DNA from: Devosia enhydra
Lineage (GTDB): Bacteria > Pseudomonadota > Alphaproteobacteria > Rhizobiales > Devosiaceae
Direction of reading: 5' to 3'
DNA length: 64,000 nucleotides
NCBI RefSeq assembly: GCF_900119845.1
Contig: NZ_FPKU01000003.1
Span: 1-64,000 of the forward strand
The position numbers and the translations under genes are program-made. Shown in pieces: positions 16,705 through 25,203 of this stretch. Within the stretch, counting starts at the first letter, position 1, and each line of letters starts with the position of its first letter. The notes under the pieces were generated by a model. It did no database searches. It was not told where the DNA came from and saw only the letters and a list, made by a program, of their open reading frames with translations.

Positions 16705-17739
16705 GTGGCTGTGCAGGACAATACGAGCCGGATCCGGTGTCCGATCGATTTCGACAAGAACGGGCGGCAGGCCGGCTATTGCCGCGCGCCGCTCTCGCGC
16801 AACACATCCGGCTGGGGCACGATCGAAATTCCGATCATCGTGGTCAAGAACGGCACGGGACCCACGGTTCTGCTCACCGGGGGCGTGCATGGCGACGAGT
16901 ATGAGGGGCAGATCGCCATTTCGCGCCTTGCCGCAAGCCTCGATCCCGCCCGCGTGCAGGGCCGCGTGATCATGATGCCGGCGGTCAACATGCCGGCCGT
17001 GCAGACCGATACCCGCCTCTCCCCCATCGATGGCTGGGACATCAACCGCTGCTTTCCGGGCAATCCGCGCGGCACCTTCTCGCAGATGCTGGCGCATTTC
17101 CTCGACAGCGTCATCCTGCCTATGGCCGACATTTCGGTCGACATGCACACGGCCGGCCACTCGGCCGATTCGGCACCCTCGACCAACATGCACTACCTCG
17201 CCGACCCGGTGATGCGCGACAAGACCATGGCCGCCGCGGCCGCGTTCGGCGCCCCTTTCAACACCGTCTTTGCCGGGGTGGACGAAGGGGCCACCTTCAC
17301 CTCCTGCGTCGAGCGGCGCGGCATCATTTCGCTCGGCACCGAGCTTGGCGGCTGGGGCCGCGTCAATATCGAGGGCGTGCGCATCGGCCGGCGCGGCATC
17401 GACAATATCCTGAAGCATATGGGCGTCATCGAGGGCGAACCCGACACCGTCCAGCGCGATGGCTCGACCACGACCCGCCACATGCAGGTGCGCGATCCGT
17501 CAGCCTATGTGTTTGCACCCCGCACCGGCCTCTTCGAGCCCACCCACGATGTGGGGCAGGATGTCGAGGCGGGTGAGATCGCTGGCTGGCTGCATTTCGT
17601 CGAGGATGTCGACACCCCGCCCATCGAGCTGCGCTACGCCAAAAGCGGCGTGCTGTGGATGGGGGCAGGGCCCGGCCGCGTCACCCGCGGCGATTCCGTC
17701 TCGGTGGTGATGGAAGACTATTCGGACGACTGGTCCTGA
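16705..17739 (+). CDS. Succinylglutamate desuccinylase/aspartoacylase family deacylase (DoeB-like)
   Basis: A 344-residue zinc-dependent amidohydrolase starting at a GTG. Predicted zinc ligands are H62 and E65 in GGVHGDEYEG and H148 in VDMHTAG; NRCFPGN is the conserved carboxylate-binding segment and E213 in TELGGWG is the likely catalytic glutamate. The nearest named relatives I can recall are N-acetyl-diaminobutyrate deacetylases (DoeB) of ectoine breakdown, but no doeA or other ectoine genes are present. It therefore more likely removes an acyl group from another amino-acid-like substrate. It is followed 28 nt later by the M81 peptidase gene and probably co-transcribed with it. Confidence 0.85.
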   Translation: MAVQDNTSRIRCPIDFDKNGRQAGYCRAPLSRNTSGWGTIEIPIIVVKNGTGPTVLLTGGVHGDEYEGQIAISRLAASLDPARVQGRVIMMPAVNMPAVQTDTRLSPIDGWDINRCFPGNPRGTFSQMLAHFLDSVILPMADISVDMHTAGHSADSAPSTNMHYLADPVMRDKTMAAAAAFGAPFNTVFAGVDEGATFTSCVERRGIISLGTELGGWGRVNIEGVRIGRRGIDNILKHMGVIEGEPDTVQRDGSTTTRHMQVRDPSAYVFAPRTGLFEPTHDVGQDVEAGEIAGWLHFVEDVDTPPIELRYAKSGVLWMGAGPGRVTRGDSVSVVMEDYSDDWS

Positions 17740-17767
17740 CCCCTCTTTTTCGCGCGGAGCCCTAGCC

Positions 17768-19255
17768 ATGCCCAAGATCCTGATGCTGGACATGAAGCAG
17801 GAGATTTCCTCCTTCAATCCCCTGCCCTCGGGCTTCGAGAATTTCCTCGTCTATACCGGCGATGCCTTCTACCGGCATCGCGGGCTCAATACCGAGCTGG
17901 GCGGCGCCTTCTCGGTGTTCGACGCGCGTGAGGACATCACCCTCATCCCCACCATCGCGGCGCGGGCCGGCAGCGCCGGCATCCTCTCGGCCGAGGGCTG
18001 GAAGACGCTGTCCGAAAAGATGATTGCCGAGATCGCCCCCCATATCGATGGCGCCGATGCCATCTATGCCTCGCTGCATGGGGCCATGGGGGCCGAAGGC
18101 GAGCTCGACCCGGAGGGCTGGCTCCTCACCGAGATCCGCCGCATGGCCGGGCCCGACAAGCCTATCGTCATCTCGCTCGACCTGCATGGCATCCTCACCG
18201 ACAGGATGATCCGGCAGGTCAACGGCATCACCATCTACCACACCTACCCGCATGTCGATTTCGCCGACACCGGCATGCGCGCGGCAAAGCTCCTGCTGCG
18301 CATTCTCGATGAGGGCATCCGCCCGGTGCTGGCCCGCGTCGTCGTCCCGGCCCTGGTGCGGGGCGATGAACTGATCACCGCAATCGGCTGTTATGGCGAT
18401 TTGATCCGCGAATGCCAGCGCATCGAGCGCGACGGCACGGCGGTGGCCGCCGGCATCATGATCGGCAATCCCTTCACCGATGTGCCCGAGCTCTGCACCC
18501 AGGTCATCGTCCAGACCGACGGCGATGCCGAGACCGCCCAGCGCGAGGCAGTGCGGCTGGCCGAGGAATTCTGGCCCCAGCGCTTCCGGATGCAGGGCAA
18601 GCTCATCGGGCTCGATCGCGCCATCGCCCAGGCCAAGACGATGAAGGGTCCGCTGATCTTTACCGATGCCGCCGATGCCACCTCCTCGGGCGCCACGGGC
18701 GATTCCAACGCCATCATCGCCGCGCTCGAAAAGGCCAGCTACAAAGGCAAGGTGCTGGCCCAGATCGTCGATCCCGCCGCTGCCGCCGCCGCCCACAAAG
18801 CGGGCGTGGGGGCCACCATCTCGGTTACGCTGGGCGGCGCCATCGACACGGGCCGCTACACCCCGATGCCGGTAACCGCGCGGGTCAAGCTCCTCTCGGA
18901 TGGGCAGGCGCGGCTCGAGACCATGAAGACCCCGCTCGATGCCGGCCCCACCGCCGTCCTCACCTTCGGCAATTTCACCATCGTCGTCTTTTCGAAGTCG
19001 ATCAGCCTCTTCGATCGCGCCATGTATTACGCCAATGGCTGCAACCCGCCCGATTACGACCTCATCGTCGTCAAGTCGCCCCACACCGAGCACCACATGT
19101 TCGAAGCCTGGGCCGAAAAGAACTTCAACATAGATGCGCCGGGTGCCACCTCCGCCGACCTCAAGAGCCTCGGCCACACCATCTGCGCGCGCCCGATGTA
19201 TCCCCTCGACCCCGATGTCACCTTCACCCCTGCCCCGGTGATCTACTGGGGCTAG
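17768..19255 (+). CDS. M81 family metallopeptidase (MlrC/microcystinase C type)
   Basis: A 495-residue protein with the DUF1485 and MlrC C-terminal layout. It starts PKILMLDMKQEISSFNPLPSGFENF, has SLHGAMGAEGELDPEG, then VISLDLHGILT and HTYPHVDFADTG with the conserved Asp and His metal ligands. The founding member, MlrC, cuts the linear tetrapeptide from microcystin; most homologues have unknown substrates and sit with Dpp-type transporters, as here. The predicted location is the cytoplasm, because no signal peptide is seen. With the deacylase upstream and the enolase-family gene downstream, it probably hydrolyses an imported peptide-like or amide compound. Confidence 0.9.
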   Translation: MPKILMLDMKQEISSFNPLPSGFENFLVYTGDAFYRHRGLNTELGGAFSVFDAREDITLIPTIAARAGSAGILSAEGWKTLSEKMIAEIAPHIDGADAIYASLHGAMGAEGELDPEGWLLTEIRRMAGPDKPIVISLDLHGILTDRMIRQVNGITIYHTYPHVDFADTGMRAAKLLLRILDEGIRPVLARVVVPALVRGDELITAIGCYGDLIRECQRIERDGTAVAAGIMIGNPFTDVPELCTQVIVQTDGDAETAQREAVRLAEEFWPQRFRMQGKLIGLDRAIAQAKTMKGPLIFTDAADATSSGATGDSNAIIAALEKASYKGKVLAQIVDPAAAAAAHKAGVGATISVTLGGAIDTGRYTPMPVTARVKLLSDGQARLETMKTPLDAGPTAVLTFGNFTIVVFSKSISLFDRAMYYANGCNPPDYDLIVVKSPHTEHHMFEAWAEKNFNIDAPGATSADLKSLGHTICARPMYPLDPDVTFTPAPVIYWG

Positions 19256-19275
19256 TGCCAAAGCCTCGACCGTCG

Positions 19276-19293
19276 TTCCGGCGAACGCCGGAA
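19276..19293. repeat. Short palindromic intergenic repeat
   Basis: TTCCGGCG-AA-CGCCGGAA is a perfect 8-bp inverted repeat 21 nt after the M81 gene. Its surroundings (GTCG before it, TCCCG after it) resemble a dispersed palindrome known from many proteobacterial intergenic regions. It may also serve as a weak transcript end. Confidence 0.6.
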
Positions 19294-19374
19294 TCCCGTT
19301 TGCGCCCGCGCCCCGGATCTGCCGGTGCGCCGTCAGAGTGAGATGCGATCCCTCGCACCTGCAAAGAGACCCCC

Positions 19375-20550
19375 ATGAAAATCGACGCCGTAGACTTTTT
19401 CTATTTCGCCATGCCCGAGGTCACCACTGCCGCCGATGGCAGCCAGGATGCGCTCGTGGTCCGGGTCTCGGCGGGCGGCTATGTCGGCTGGGGTGAATGC
19501 GAGGCGGCGCCACTGCCCACCATCGCGGCCTTCGTCTGCCCCATGAGCCACGGCGCCTGCCGGCCCGTCTCGGCCTCGGTGCTGGGCCACGCTCTTGATG
19601 GCCCCGAGGATATCGACGCCATCTCGCGGCTCGTGGCGCGCGACAGCATGGACCTGCTTCAAGCCCAGCACACTCTCTCCGGCATCGAGATGGCGCTGTG
19701 GGACATTCTGGGCAAGGCACGCAGCGAACCCGTATGGAAGCTGCTCGGCTACCAGCGCTCCGAAGCCAAGATCCCCTATGCCTCGCTGCTCTTCGGCGAT
19801 ACCCCGCAGGAGACGCTCGAGCGCGCGAAAAAGGCCCGGTCCGACGGCTTTTCGGCCGCCAAGTTCGGCTGGGGCCCCATCGGCACCACCTCCGCGCAGG
19901 ATGATGCCGACCAGTTCGTCGCCGCCCGCGAGGGGCTGGGCACCGATGGCTGGCTCATGGTCGATGTCGGGCAGATCTTCGCCGAAGACGTCGACGCCGC
20001 CGCTGCCCGCTTGCCGGCCCTCGAAAAGGTCAAGGCGCACTGGTTCGAGGAGCCTTTCTATGGCTCATCCTACGAGGCCTATGCGGCGCTCGGCGCGCGG
20101 GGTTCCAGCGTGCGCACCGCCGGCGGCGAGGCGGCGCACAACCTCGCCATGGCCCGCCATGTGATGGATATCGGCAAGGTCGGCTTCGTGCAGATCGATT
20201 GCGGCCGCATCGGCGGCATCGGCCCGGCCAAGATCGTGGCCGATCTCGCCGGCGCCCGCGGCATCACCTATGTCAACCACACCTTCACGACGCATCTGGC
20301 GCTGTCGGCCTCGCTGCAGCCCTATGCCGGCGTTGCCAGGGATCGCATCTGCGAATATCCCGCCGATCCGAGCGCCTTGGCGCAGGCCATCGCCACCAAC
20401 CCGATCCTGCGCGACGCCAATGGCGAAATCCGCGCCCCCGAGGCCCCGGGCCTCGGCATCGATGTCGATCTCGTGCGCCTCAAGCCCTATCTCGTCGACA
20501 CCGAGATCAGCGTCAAAGGCCAGGTCCTCTACCGCACTCCGGCGATCTGA
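19375..20550 (+). CDS. Enolase-superfamily (mandelate racemase/muconate lactonizing type) enzyme, second copy
   Basis: A 391-residue paralogue of the enzyme at 15431-16609. Predicted residues are K163 (AKFGWGPIG), D197 (VDVGQ), E225 or E226 (WFEEPF), E252 (AGGE), D275 (IDCGRIGG) and H302 (NHTFTTH). The Asp-His dyad of the mandelate racemase subgroup is kept and, as in the other copy, glycine replaces the second lysine of KxK. The sequence is clearly different from the first copy outside these motifs, so the two are not a recent duplication and may act on different stereoisomers or steps. It follows the M81 gene by ~120 nt and probably belongs to the same regulon. Confidence 0.85.
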   Translation: MKIDAVDFFYFAMPEVTTAADGSQDALVVRVSAGGYVGWGECEAAPLPTIAAFVCPMSHGACRPVSASVLGHALDGPEDIDAISRLVARDSMDLLQAQHTLSGIEMALWDILGKARSEPVWKLLGYQRSEAKIPYASLLFGDTPQETLERAKKARSDGFSAAKFGWGPIGTTSAQDDADQFVAAREGLGTDGWLMVDVGQIFAEDVDAAAARLPALEKVKAHWFEEPFYGSSYEAYAALGARGSSVRTAGGEAAHNLAMARHVMDIGKVGFVQIDCGRIGGIGPAKIVADLAGARGITYVNHTFTTHLALSASLQPYAGVARDRICEYPADPSALAQAIATNPILRDANGEIRAPEAPGLGIDVDLVRLKPYLVDTEISVKGQVLYRTPAI

Positions 20551-20579
20551 CCTGCTCCCTCTCCACCTGCGCCACACTG

Positions 20580-20755
20580 CACCTCCCCCTCTAGGGTGAG
20601 GTGAAGCGGGAGGCTGGATCGGGGCTTGACCTCTCCACGCGCACCGCCCTGCACCTCCCCCTTCACGGGGGAGGCTGGGAGGGGGTGCGGGTCTATCCTA
20701 CAACACAGCGTCCGCAGCTCCACCCATTTCACCTCCCCCGTCGAGGGGAGGTGAA
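20580..20755. repeat. Cluster of three G/C-run palindromes between convergent operons
   Basis: Three inverted repeats of one style lie in the 211-nt gap: 20580-20603 (CACCTC...GAGGTG), 20654-20674 (CCTCCCCC...GGGGGAGG) and 20728-20755 (TTCACCTCCCC...GGGGAGGTGAA, 11 bp perfect). The middle copy is followed by CTGGGAGGGGGTG. A fourth copy with a similar flank lies at 27509-27532. They look like members of a dispersed repeat family and sit where the enolase operon and the permease operon converge, so they may end transcription from both sides. Confidence 0.7.
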
Positions 20756-20761
20756 GGGGCC

Positions 20762-21673
20762 CTACCGATGATTGCGCTGGCGCGGGTCGATGATGTCGCG
20801 CAGGCCGTCGCCCATGAGGTTGAGGCCGAGCACGGCAAAGGCGATTGCGAGGCCGGGGAAGACGGCGATCCACCAGGCTTCCTGGATATAGGTGCGCCCG
20901 TCGGCGATGATGTTGCCCAAGGACGGTGCCGGAGGCGGCGGGCCGACGCCGAGGAAGGAGAGGATGGCTTCGGCGATGATCGACACGGCAAAGACGAAGG
21001 TCAGCTGCACGATCAGCGGGGAAAGAGCGTTGGCGAGGATATAGCGGAAGATTATGCGCGCGTGGCCCGCGCCCACCGCCTGAGCCGCCTCGACATATTG
21101 CATGCCCTTGACGACCAGCACCCCGGCCCGCACCACGCGGGCGGTGCGCGGCGTGAAGGTGACCGTCAGCGCTATGATGACGGTGATCTCGGAGGGGCCG
21201 AGCGCCGAGGCGAGCGCGATGGCCAGCAGTACGCCGGGAAAGGCCATCAGCCCGTCGAGCCCGCGCATGATCAGCGCATCGAGCCAGCTGACATAGCTCG
21301 CCAGCGTGCCCAGCAGCGTCCCCAGAATGCCGGTGAAGAGCACCACGGTGACGCCGATGAACAGCGACACCCGCGTGCCATAGATCACCCGGCTCAATAT
21401 ATCCCGGCCATAACCATCCGTGCCGAACCAGAATTCGGCCGAGGGCGGCATCAGGATGAAGCGGTAATTGTTGCGGTTGGGCGCATAGGGCGCGAGCAGG
21501 TCGGCAAACAGCGCCACGGCCGAGAACAGCACGAGGATGATCGCGCCGATGAGGAAGGAGCGGTGCGCCACGAGGCGTTTGAGGAACACCCCGAAGGCGC
21601 GCCAGCGCGCTTTGCGCATCTGCCGGCGCAGCGATCCGCCATCCTCGGGAAGGGTCTCGATCTCAGCGGTCAT
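20762..21673 (-). CDS. Dipeptide/oligopeptide ABC transporter permease (DppC/OppC type)
   Basis: A 303-residue inner-membrane permease. After a cytoplasmic N-terminus it has a first helix (SFLIGAIILVLFSAVALFADLLAPY) and the FGTDGYGRDILSRVIYGTR segment typical of DppC, then five more hydrophobic stretches. The EAA loop is EAAQAVGAGHARIIFRYILANALSPLIV, which contacts the ATPases. The ATG ending at 21673 overlaps the end of the DppB-type gene by 11 nt. It is the last gene of the minus-strand transport operon; the ATPase subunits are on the plus strand at 25488-27499. Confidence 0.93.
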   Translation of the reverse strand: MTAEIETLPEDGGSLRRQMRKARWRAFGVFLKRLVAHRSFLIGAIILVLFSAVALFADLLAPYAPNRNNYRFILMPPSAEFWFGTDGYGRDILSRVIYGTRVSLFIGVTVVLFTGILGTLLGTLASYVSWLDALIMRGLDGLMAFPGVLLAIALASALGPSEITVIIALTVTFTPRTARVVRAGVLVVKGMQYVEAAQAVGAGHARIIFRYILANALSPLIVQLTFVFAVSIIAEAILSFLGVGPPPPAPSLGNIIADGRTYIQEAWWIAVFPGLAIAFAVLGLNLMGDGLRDIIDPRQRNHR

Positions 21674-22610
21674 CGCGCACCCTTGGATCAAAGACGCCGT
21701 AGAGCATGTCCACCACGATGTTGACGAAAACGAAGACGCAGGCGGTGACCAAAAGCCCGCCCTGGATGACGGGGAAATCGCGCCGCTGGATCGACCCGAT
21801 GATCAGCCGCCCGACGCCGGGCAGCGAGAACACCTGCTCGATGACCACCGCGCCCGACAGCAAGACCCCGGTGGTGACCCCGACCACAGTGATGATCGGC
21901 ACCATCGCATTGCGGAGCGCGTGCTTGAAGATCACGGTAGGCCCGCGCATGCCCTTGGCGCGGGCGGTGCGGATGTAATCCTGGTTGAGCACGTCGAGCA
22001 TGGAGGAGCGCGTCATGCGGGCGATCACCCCCATCTGGGTGATGGCGAGGGTAAAGGCAGGCAGCGCCATGGTGCGCGCCCAGCCCCAGACATCCTCGGT
22101 GATGGGCACGAAGCCGCCGGTCGGCAGCCAGCCCAGCGACACCCCGAAGAGGATGATGAGCACGATGCCGAACCAGAAATCGGGGATCGAAAGGCCCACC
22201 AGCGCGGCGACCATCGCGGTCTGGTCGAGCCAGCTGTTGTGGCGCACGGCGGCGAGGATGCCCAGAAGCGTGCCGATGATGGTGGCAAAGACCAGCGCAA
22301 GGGCAGTGAGCGAGAGGGTGACCGGCAGGCGCTCGAGCACCGCATCGACCACCGAGCGCCCCAGAAGATAGGAATAGCCCAGATCGCCCTGGAAGAGATT
22401 GCCATACCAGGAGAGCGCACGTTCGAGGATCGGGCGATCGATGCCCAGCTGGGCCCGGATCTGCGCGATCTGCTCGGCGGTTGCGTCGGTGCCGCCGATT
22501 TCGGCCGACACGTCGCCGGGCACCAGCCACATGATGAGGAAGGTCATGAGCGAGACAACGAGCAGCACGGGTATGGCGCTCAGGAGCCGTCTGACGAGGA
22601 AGAGGGCCAA
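21663..22610 (-). CDS. Dipeptide/oligopeptide ABC transporter permease (DppB/OppB type)
   Basis: A 315-residue permease beginning MALFLVRRLLSAIPVLLVVSLMTFLIMWLVPGD, the hallmark DppB N-terminus, with a large periplasmic loop (GQ... LGIDRPILERALSWYGNLFQGDLGYSYLLG) and the EAA-like loop YIRTARAKGMRGPTVIFKHALRNAMVPI. It forms the membrane channel with the DppC-type subunit. It follows the binding-protein gene after a 74-nt gap that holds a strong hairpin, which probably lowers permease expression relative to the binding protein. Confidence 0.93.
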   Translation of the reverse strand: MALFLVRRLLSAIPVLLVVSLMTFLIMWLVPGDVSAEIGGTDATAEQIAQIRAQLGIDRPILERALSWYGNLFQGDLGYSYLLGRSVVDAVLERLPVTLSLTALALVFATIIGTLLGILAAVRHNSWLDQTAMVAALVGLSIPDFWFGIVLIILFGVSLGWLPTGGFVPITEDVWGWARTMALPAFTLAITQMGVIARMTRSSMLDVLNQDYIRTARAKGMRGPTVIFKHALRNAMVPIITVVGVTTGVLLSGAVVIEQVFSLPGVGRLIIGSIQRRDFPVIQGGLLVTACVFVFVNIVVDMLYGVFDPRVRDDR

Positions 22611-22640
22611 GGGGATCGAGCCTCGCGCTTTTCAATAAAG

Positions 22641-22666
22641 CCGGCGGAACCCGAAGGTCCCGCCGG
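22641..22666 (-). terminator. UUCG-capped 11-bp hairpin between binding-protein and permease genes
   Basis: Read on the minus strand this is an 11-bp stem (one G-U pair) closed by a TTCG tetraloop, followed by CTTTATTG. It lies 19 nt after the stop of the substrate-binding gene and before the dppB-type gene. A partial terminator or a 3'-end stabiliser that raises binding-protein mRNA is the likely role. Confidence 0.7.
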
Positions 22667-22684
22667 ATGAACGCTATCAGAGGG

Positions 22685-24256
22685 TCAGTTTTCCAGCCAC
22701 ACGTCGTAGACGCGCGGGAAGCGGAAGGTCTTGAAGCCCTTGACGTTGGAACGCGTCGCCTGGAGCTGTCCGGTATCGCCGAGCTTGATGATGCCGAAAT
22801 AGGTGTAGAGCTGCTCCTGGATCTTGGCGAAGGTTTCCTTGCGGGCCTCGGGCGTCGCGCCGGCGATCAGCTCCTGATAGAGCCCGTCGAGCACCGGATC
22901 GTTCTTGACGAAGTGCGGGCGCGCGCCGGTCAGCGTCGAGACGATGGCCGCGGGCCCGAGATAAGGCTCGATGCCCATGGTGAGGGTCCAGCCGTTCCAG
23001 CCGGTATCCTGCATGCGCAGGTTGAGCGCCGTCGGCCAGTCGACCTGGTTGATCACGGCATTGATGCCGGCGGCCTTGAGCTGCTCGGCGATCACCACGG
23101 CCGAGCGACCATGGAACGGGATCGAGTTGTCGGTGAGGATGGAGAACTCCTCGCCATTATAGCCGGCCTCGGCCAGAAGAGCCTTCGCCCGCTCGACATC
23201 GCCCTGGTTGTAGTAATTGGCCCCGATATCCCCGACATTGTAGATCGAGTTCGGGTAGGTCCAGCCATGGTTGAGCTCGAACACGCCTTCGGCGGCGATG
23301 CCCACGATCTCTTCCATGTTGAGCGCCACCTGAACCGCCTCGCGGAACTTGACGTTGTCGGTGGGCGCTTCGTTGACGTTGAGGATGAGCGTGCCGAACG
23401 CCCATTGCAGGTTTTCCTGGATCTCGATGTCCGCATTGCCTTCGAGCCGGCGAGCGGCCGGGGCGGGAATGGCTTCGAGGATATGCACTTCGCCCGCTTC
23501 GAGCGCGGCAACCTGCGCACCCGGCTCGGGAATGATGCGGAAGGTCACCGTGTCGAGATAGGCGGTCTTCTTGCCGCCGAACCCGTCCATGCCCTCATGG
23601 TCCATGTCCTGGGAATAATCGGCGAATTTCTCGATGGTGACGTGGCTGTCGGGCACGTATTCGGTGATCTTGTAGGGGCCCGTGCCCACGAGGCTGGTCT
23701 TGCCCGGCTCGGCGGCGCCATCTTCCTCGGGAATGATGACGGCGGGCGCGCGGGGCGAGGAGAAGGCTTCGAGGAAGGTCGGGGTCGGCGCCTTCATGGT
23801 GAAGGTGACTTCGTAGTCGCCCGTCACCTCGATGTTGGCGACCGGCTCGAGCAGTGTGCCGGTGGCGCCGACCTTGCGGTAGCGTTCCATCGACGCCTTG
23901 ACGTCGCTGGCCATCATCTCGTCGCCATTGTGGAACTTGACGCCCTGGCGCAGCGTGAAGACATAGGTCAGCCCGTCTTCCGAGATATCGACGCCCTCGG
24001 CGAGGATGGGGATGGGCTCCACATTCTCGTTGAAGCCGTAGAGCGTCTCGTAGACGTTCATGTTAATATTGCGCGACGCGCCGGACGAGGTGTTCATCGC
24101 GTCGAGGCTGGGCGGATTGGAGCCCTGAACGACGATGAGCTCCCCACCCATCTGCTGGGCCAAGGCGGCGCCGGCCGGTGCCATTGCGGCAACGGTGGCT
24201 ACGCCCGATACGGCGATTAGTCGGATAAGAGCAGTCACTCGGTGATGCATGTCCAT
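22685..24256 (-). CDS. ABC transporter substrate-binding protein (peptide/SBP family 5)
   Basis: A 523-residue periplasmic binding protein. A signal peptide ends near AGAALAQQ. The mature protein starts MGGELIVVQGSNPPSLDAMNTSSGASRNINMNVYETLYG and continues FTLRQGVKFHNGDEMMASDVKASMERY, which is diagnostic of family 5 (DppA/OppA). The first ATG ends at 24256; a second ATG six bases later has a better spacing (9 nt) from AGAGGG and may be the true start. The ligand cannot be read from the sequence. The gene is divergent from the GntR regulator and its promoter holds the operator-like repeats, so expression is probably inducible. Confidence 0.93.
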   Translation of the reverse strand: MDMHHRVTALIRLIAVSGVATVAAMAPAGAALAQQMGGELIVVQGSNPPSLDAMNTSSGASRNINMNVYETLYGFNENVEPIPILAEGVDISEDGLTYVFTLRQGVKFHNGDEMMASDVKASMERYRKVGATGTLLEPVANIEVTGDYEVTFTMKAPTPTFLEAFSSPRAPAVIIPEEDGAAEPGKTSLVGTGPYKITEYVPDSHVTIEKFADYSQDMDHEGMDGFGGKKTAYLDTVTFRIIPEPGAQVAALEAGEVHILEAIPAPAARRLEGNADIEIQENLQWAFGTLILNVNEAPTDNVKFREAVQVALNMEEIVGIAAEGVFELNHGWTYPNSIYNVGDIGANYYNQGDVERAKALLAEAGYNGEEFSILTDNSIPFHGRSAVVIAEQLKAAGINAVINQVDWPTALNLRMQDTGWNGWTLTMGIEPYLGPAAIVSTLTGARPHFVKNDPVLDGLYQELIAGATPEARKETFAKIQEQLYTYFGIIKLGDTGQLQATRSNVKGFKTFRFPRVYDVWLEN

Positions 24257-24345
24257 GGTCCCTCTTGCTCCCTTGCTAGGCTCCGGCCGGGCAGCGGTGG
24301 CTTGTGGCCCTGCGACACAGCCGTTATACAAACTGGTACGCCAAG

Positions 24346-24395
24346 ATCGTATAATCTTATAATCGTATACGATGTTAGCTGAACCTCGTTGTCAA
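24346..24395. promoter_or_regulatory. Operator-like site B in the divergent promoter of the binding-protein and gntR genes
   Basis: ATCGTATAAT (24346-24355) and the perfect 12-bp palindrome ATCGTATACGAT (24362-24373) share the half-site ATCGTATA with sites A and C. On the minus strand TTGACA (24395-24390) and TCGTAT (24372-24367), spacer 17, give a plausible promoter for the binding-protein gene with its -10 inside the palindrome. On the plus strand TATAAT occurs at 24350 and at 24358. Autoregulation by the GntR protein is inferred. Confidence 0.7.
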
Positions 24396-24409
24396 GGACA
24401 TTGAACGCA

Positions 24410-25162
24410 ATGCCGACCGCCCCAGGCCGGACTTTAACCAGCACCCAAACAGGCACCCGTCTCGCCGGGCTCGCCCCGCTCAGCGCCAAGAGCCTCGTGG
24501 ACCAGGTGGTCGATGCCATCGTGGAAGCGACCGCCAAGGGCATCTTCCTTCCCGGCGACCGGATCGTGGAAGCGGAGGTTGCCCGCTCGCTCAATGTCAG
24601 CCGCATTCCGGTGCGCGAGGCCTTGCGGCTGCTCGAGAGCCAGGGCGTCGTGGTTTCCGAACGCTATCGGGGCATGAGCCTGATGAGCGTCGACATCGAC
24701 CGGCTCGAAAAGATCCTCAAGGTGCGCCTCGCCCTCGAAAAGCTGGCCGGCGCCGAGGTGATGGAAAAGCTCAAATCCGACCCCGGCGTGCTCGCCCCGC
24801 TCGAGAAGGTGCTGGCCGACATGCATGCGGCCGGCGAAGCCGATGACGGGTTCCGCGTCGCCAGCCTCGATACCGAATTCCACCTCTGCCTCTGCACCCT
24901 TTCGGGCAATGAGGTGCTGGTGCGCACGCTCGAGCCGCTCTCGCGCCAGCTCACCATCATCTTCGGTCTCTCGACCATGAAAAAGGGGGTGATGAGCATC
25001 GTCGAGGAGCATGACGAGGTGGTGGCCGCGCTGAAATCAGGCGACCGCGAAGCCTTCGACCGGCTGATGGAAATCCACATCCTCGAATATTCCCGCGCGG
25101 TCGACTACGAGCATCTCGTGGAGCAGTTGCGCATGCTGGAGCGGCGCAACAAGGCGGGGTGA
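24410..25162 (+). CDS. GntR family transcriptional regulator (FCD/FadR-C subgroup)
   Basis: A 250-residue regulator. The N-terminal winged HTH contains VDAIVEATAKGIFLPGDRIVEAEVARSLNVSRIPVREALRLLESQGVV. The C-terminal FCD domain has the usual acid and histidine metal ligands in SLDTEFHLCLC, EEHDEVV and MEIHILEYSRAV. FCD regulators usually bind a carboxylic acid and release DNA on binding it. The ATG at 24410 is preferred (AAGGA upstream); TTG codons at 24389 and 24401 are possible. It is divergent from the binding-protein gene, and similar AT-rich half-sites occur at three promoters of this region, so it is the likely local regulator. Confidence 0.9.
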   Translation: MPTAPGRTLTSTQTGTRLAGLAPLSAKSLVDQVVDAIVEATAKGIFLPGDRIVEAEVARSLNVSRIPVREALRLLESQGVVVSERYRGMSLMSVDIDRLEKILKVRLALEKLAGAEVMEKLKSDPGVLAPLEKVLADMHAAGEADDGFRVASLDTEFHLCLCTLSGNEVLVRTLEPLSRQLTIIFGLSTMKKGVMSIVEEHDEVVAALKSGDREAFDRLMEIHILEYSRAVDYEHLVEQLRMLERRNKAG

Positions 25163-25203
25163 GGATCGGGAGATTGCCGGCGCGCTCCCAATGCGGGCGC
25201 CCG

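Noticed and set aside
16705-17739. Assignment of the deacylase as DoeB of ectoine degradation
   Set aside because: Similarity is at family level only, and none of the other ectoine-degradation genes are nearby.
20551-20761. CRISPR array
   Set aside because: The repeats are palindromes of unequal spacing and sequence without uniform spacers; no cas genes are present.
22667-24220. 517-codon open frame opposite the substrate-binding protein gene
   Set aside because: No ribosome-binding site, no domain, and the opposite strand encodes a clear family 5 binding protein with signal peptide.
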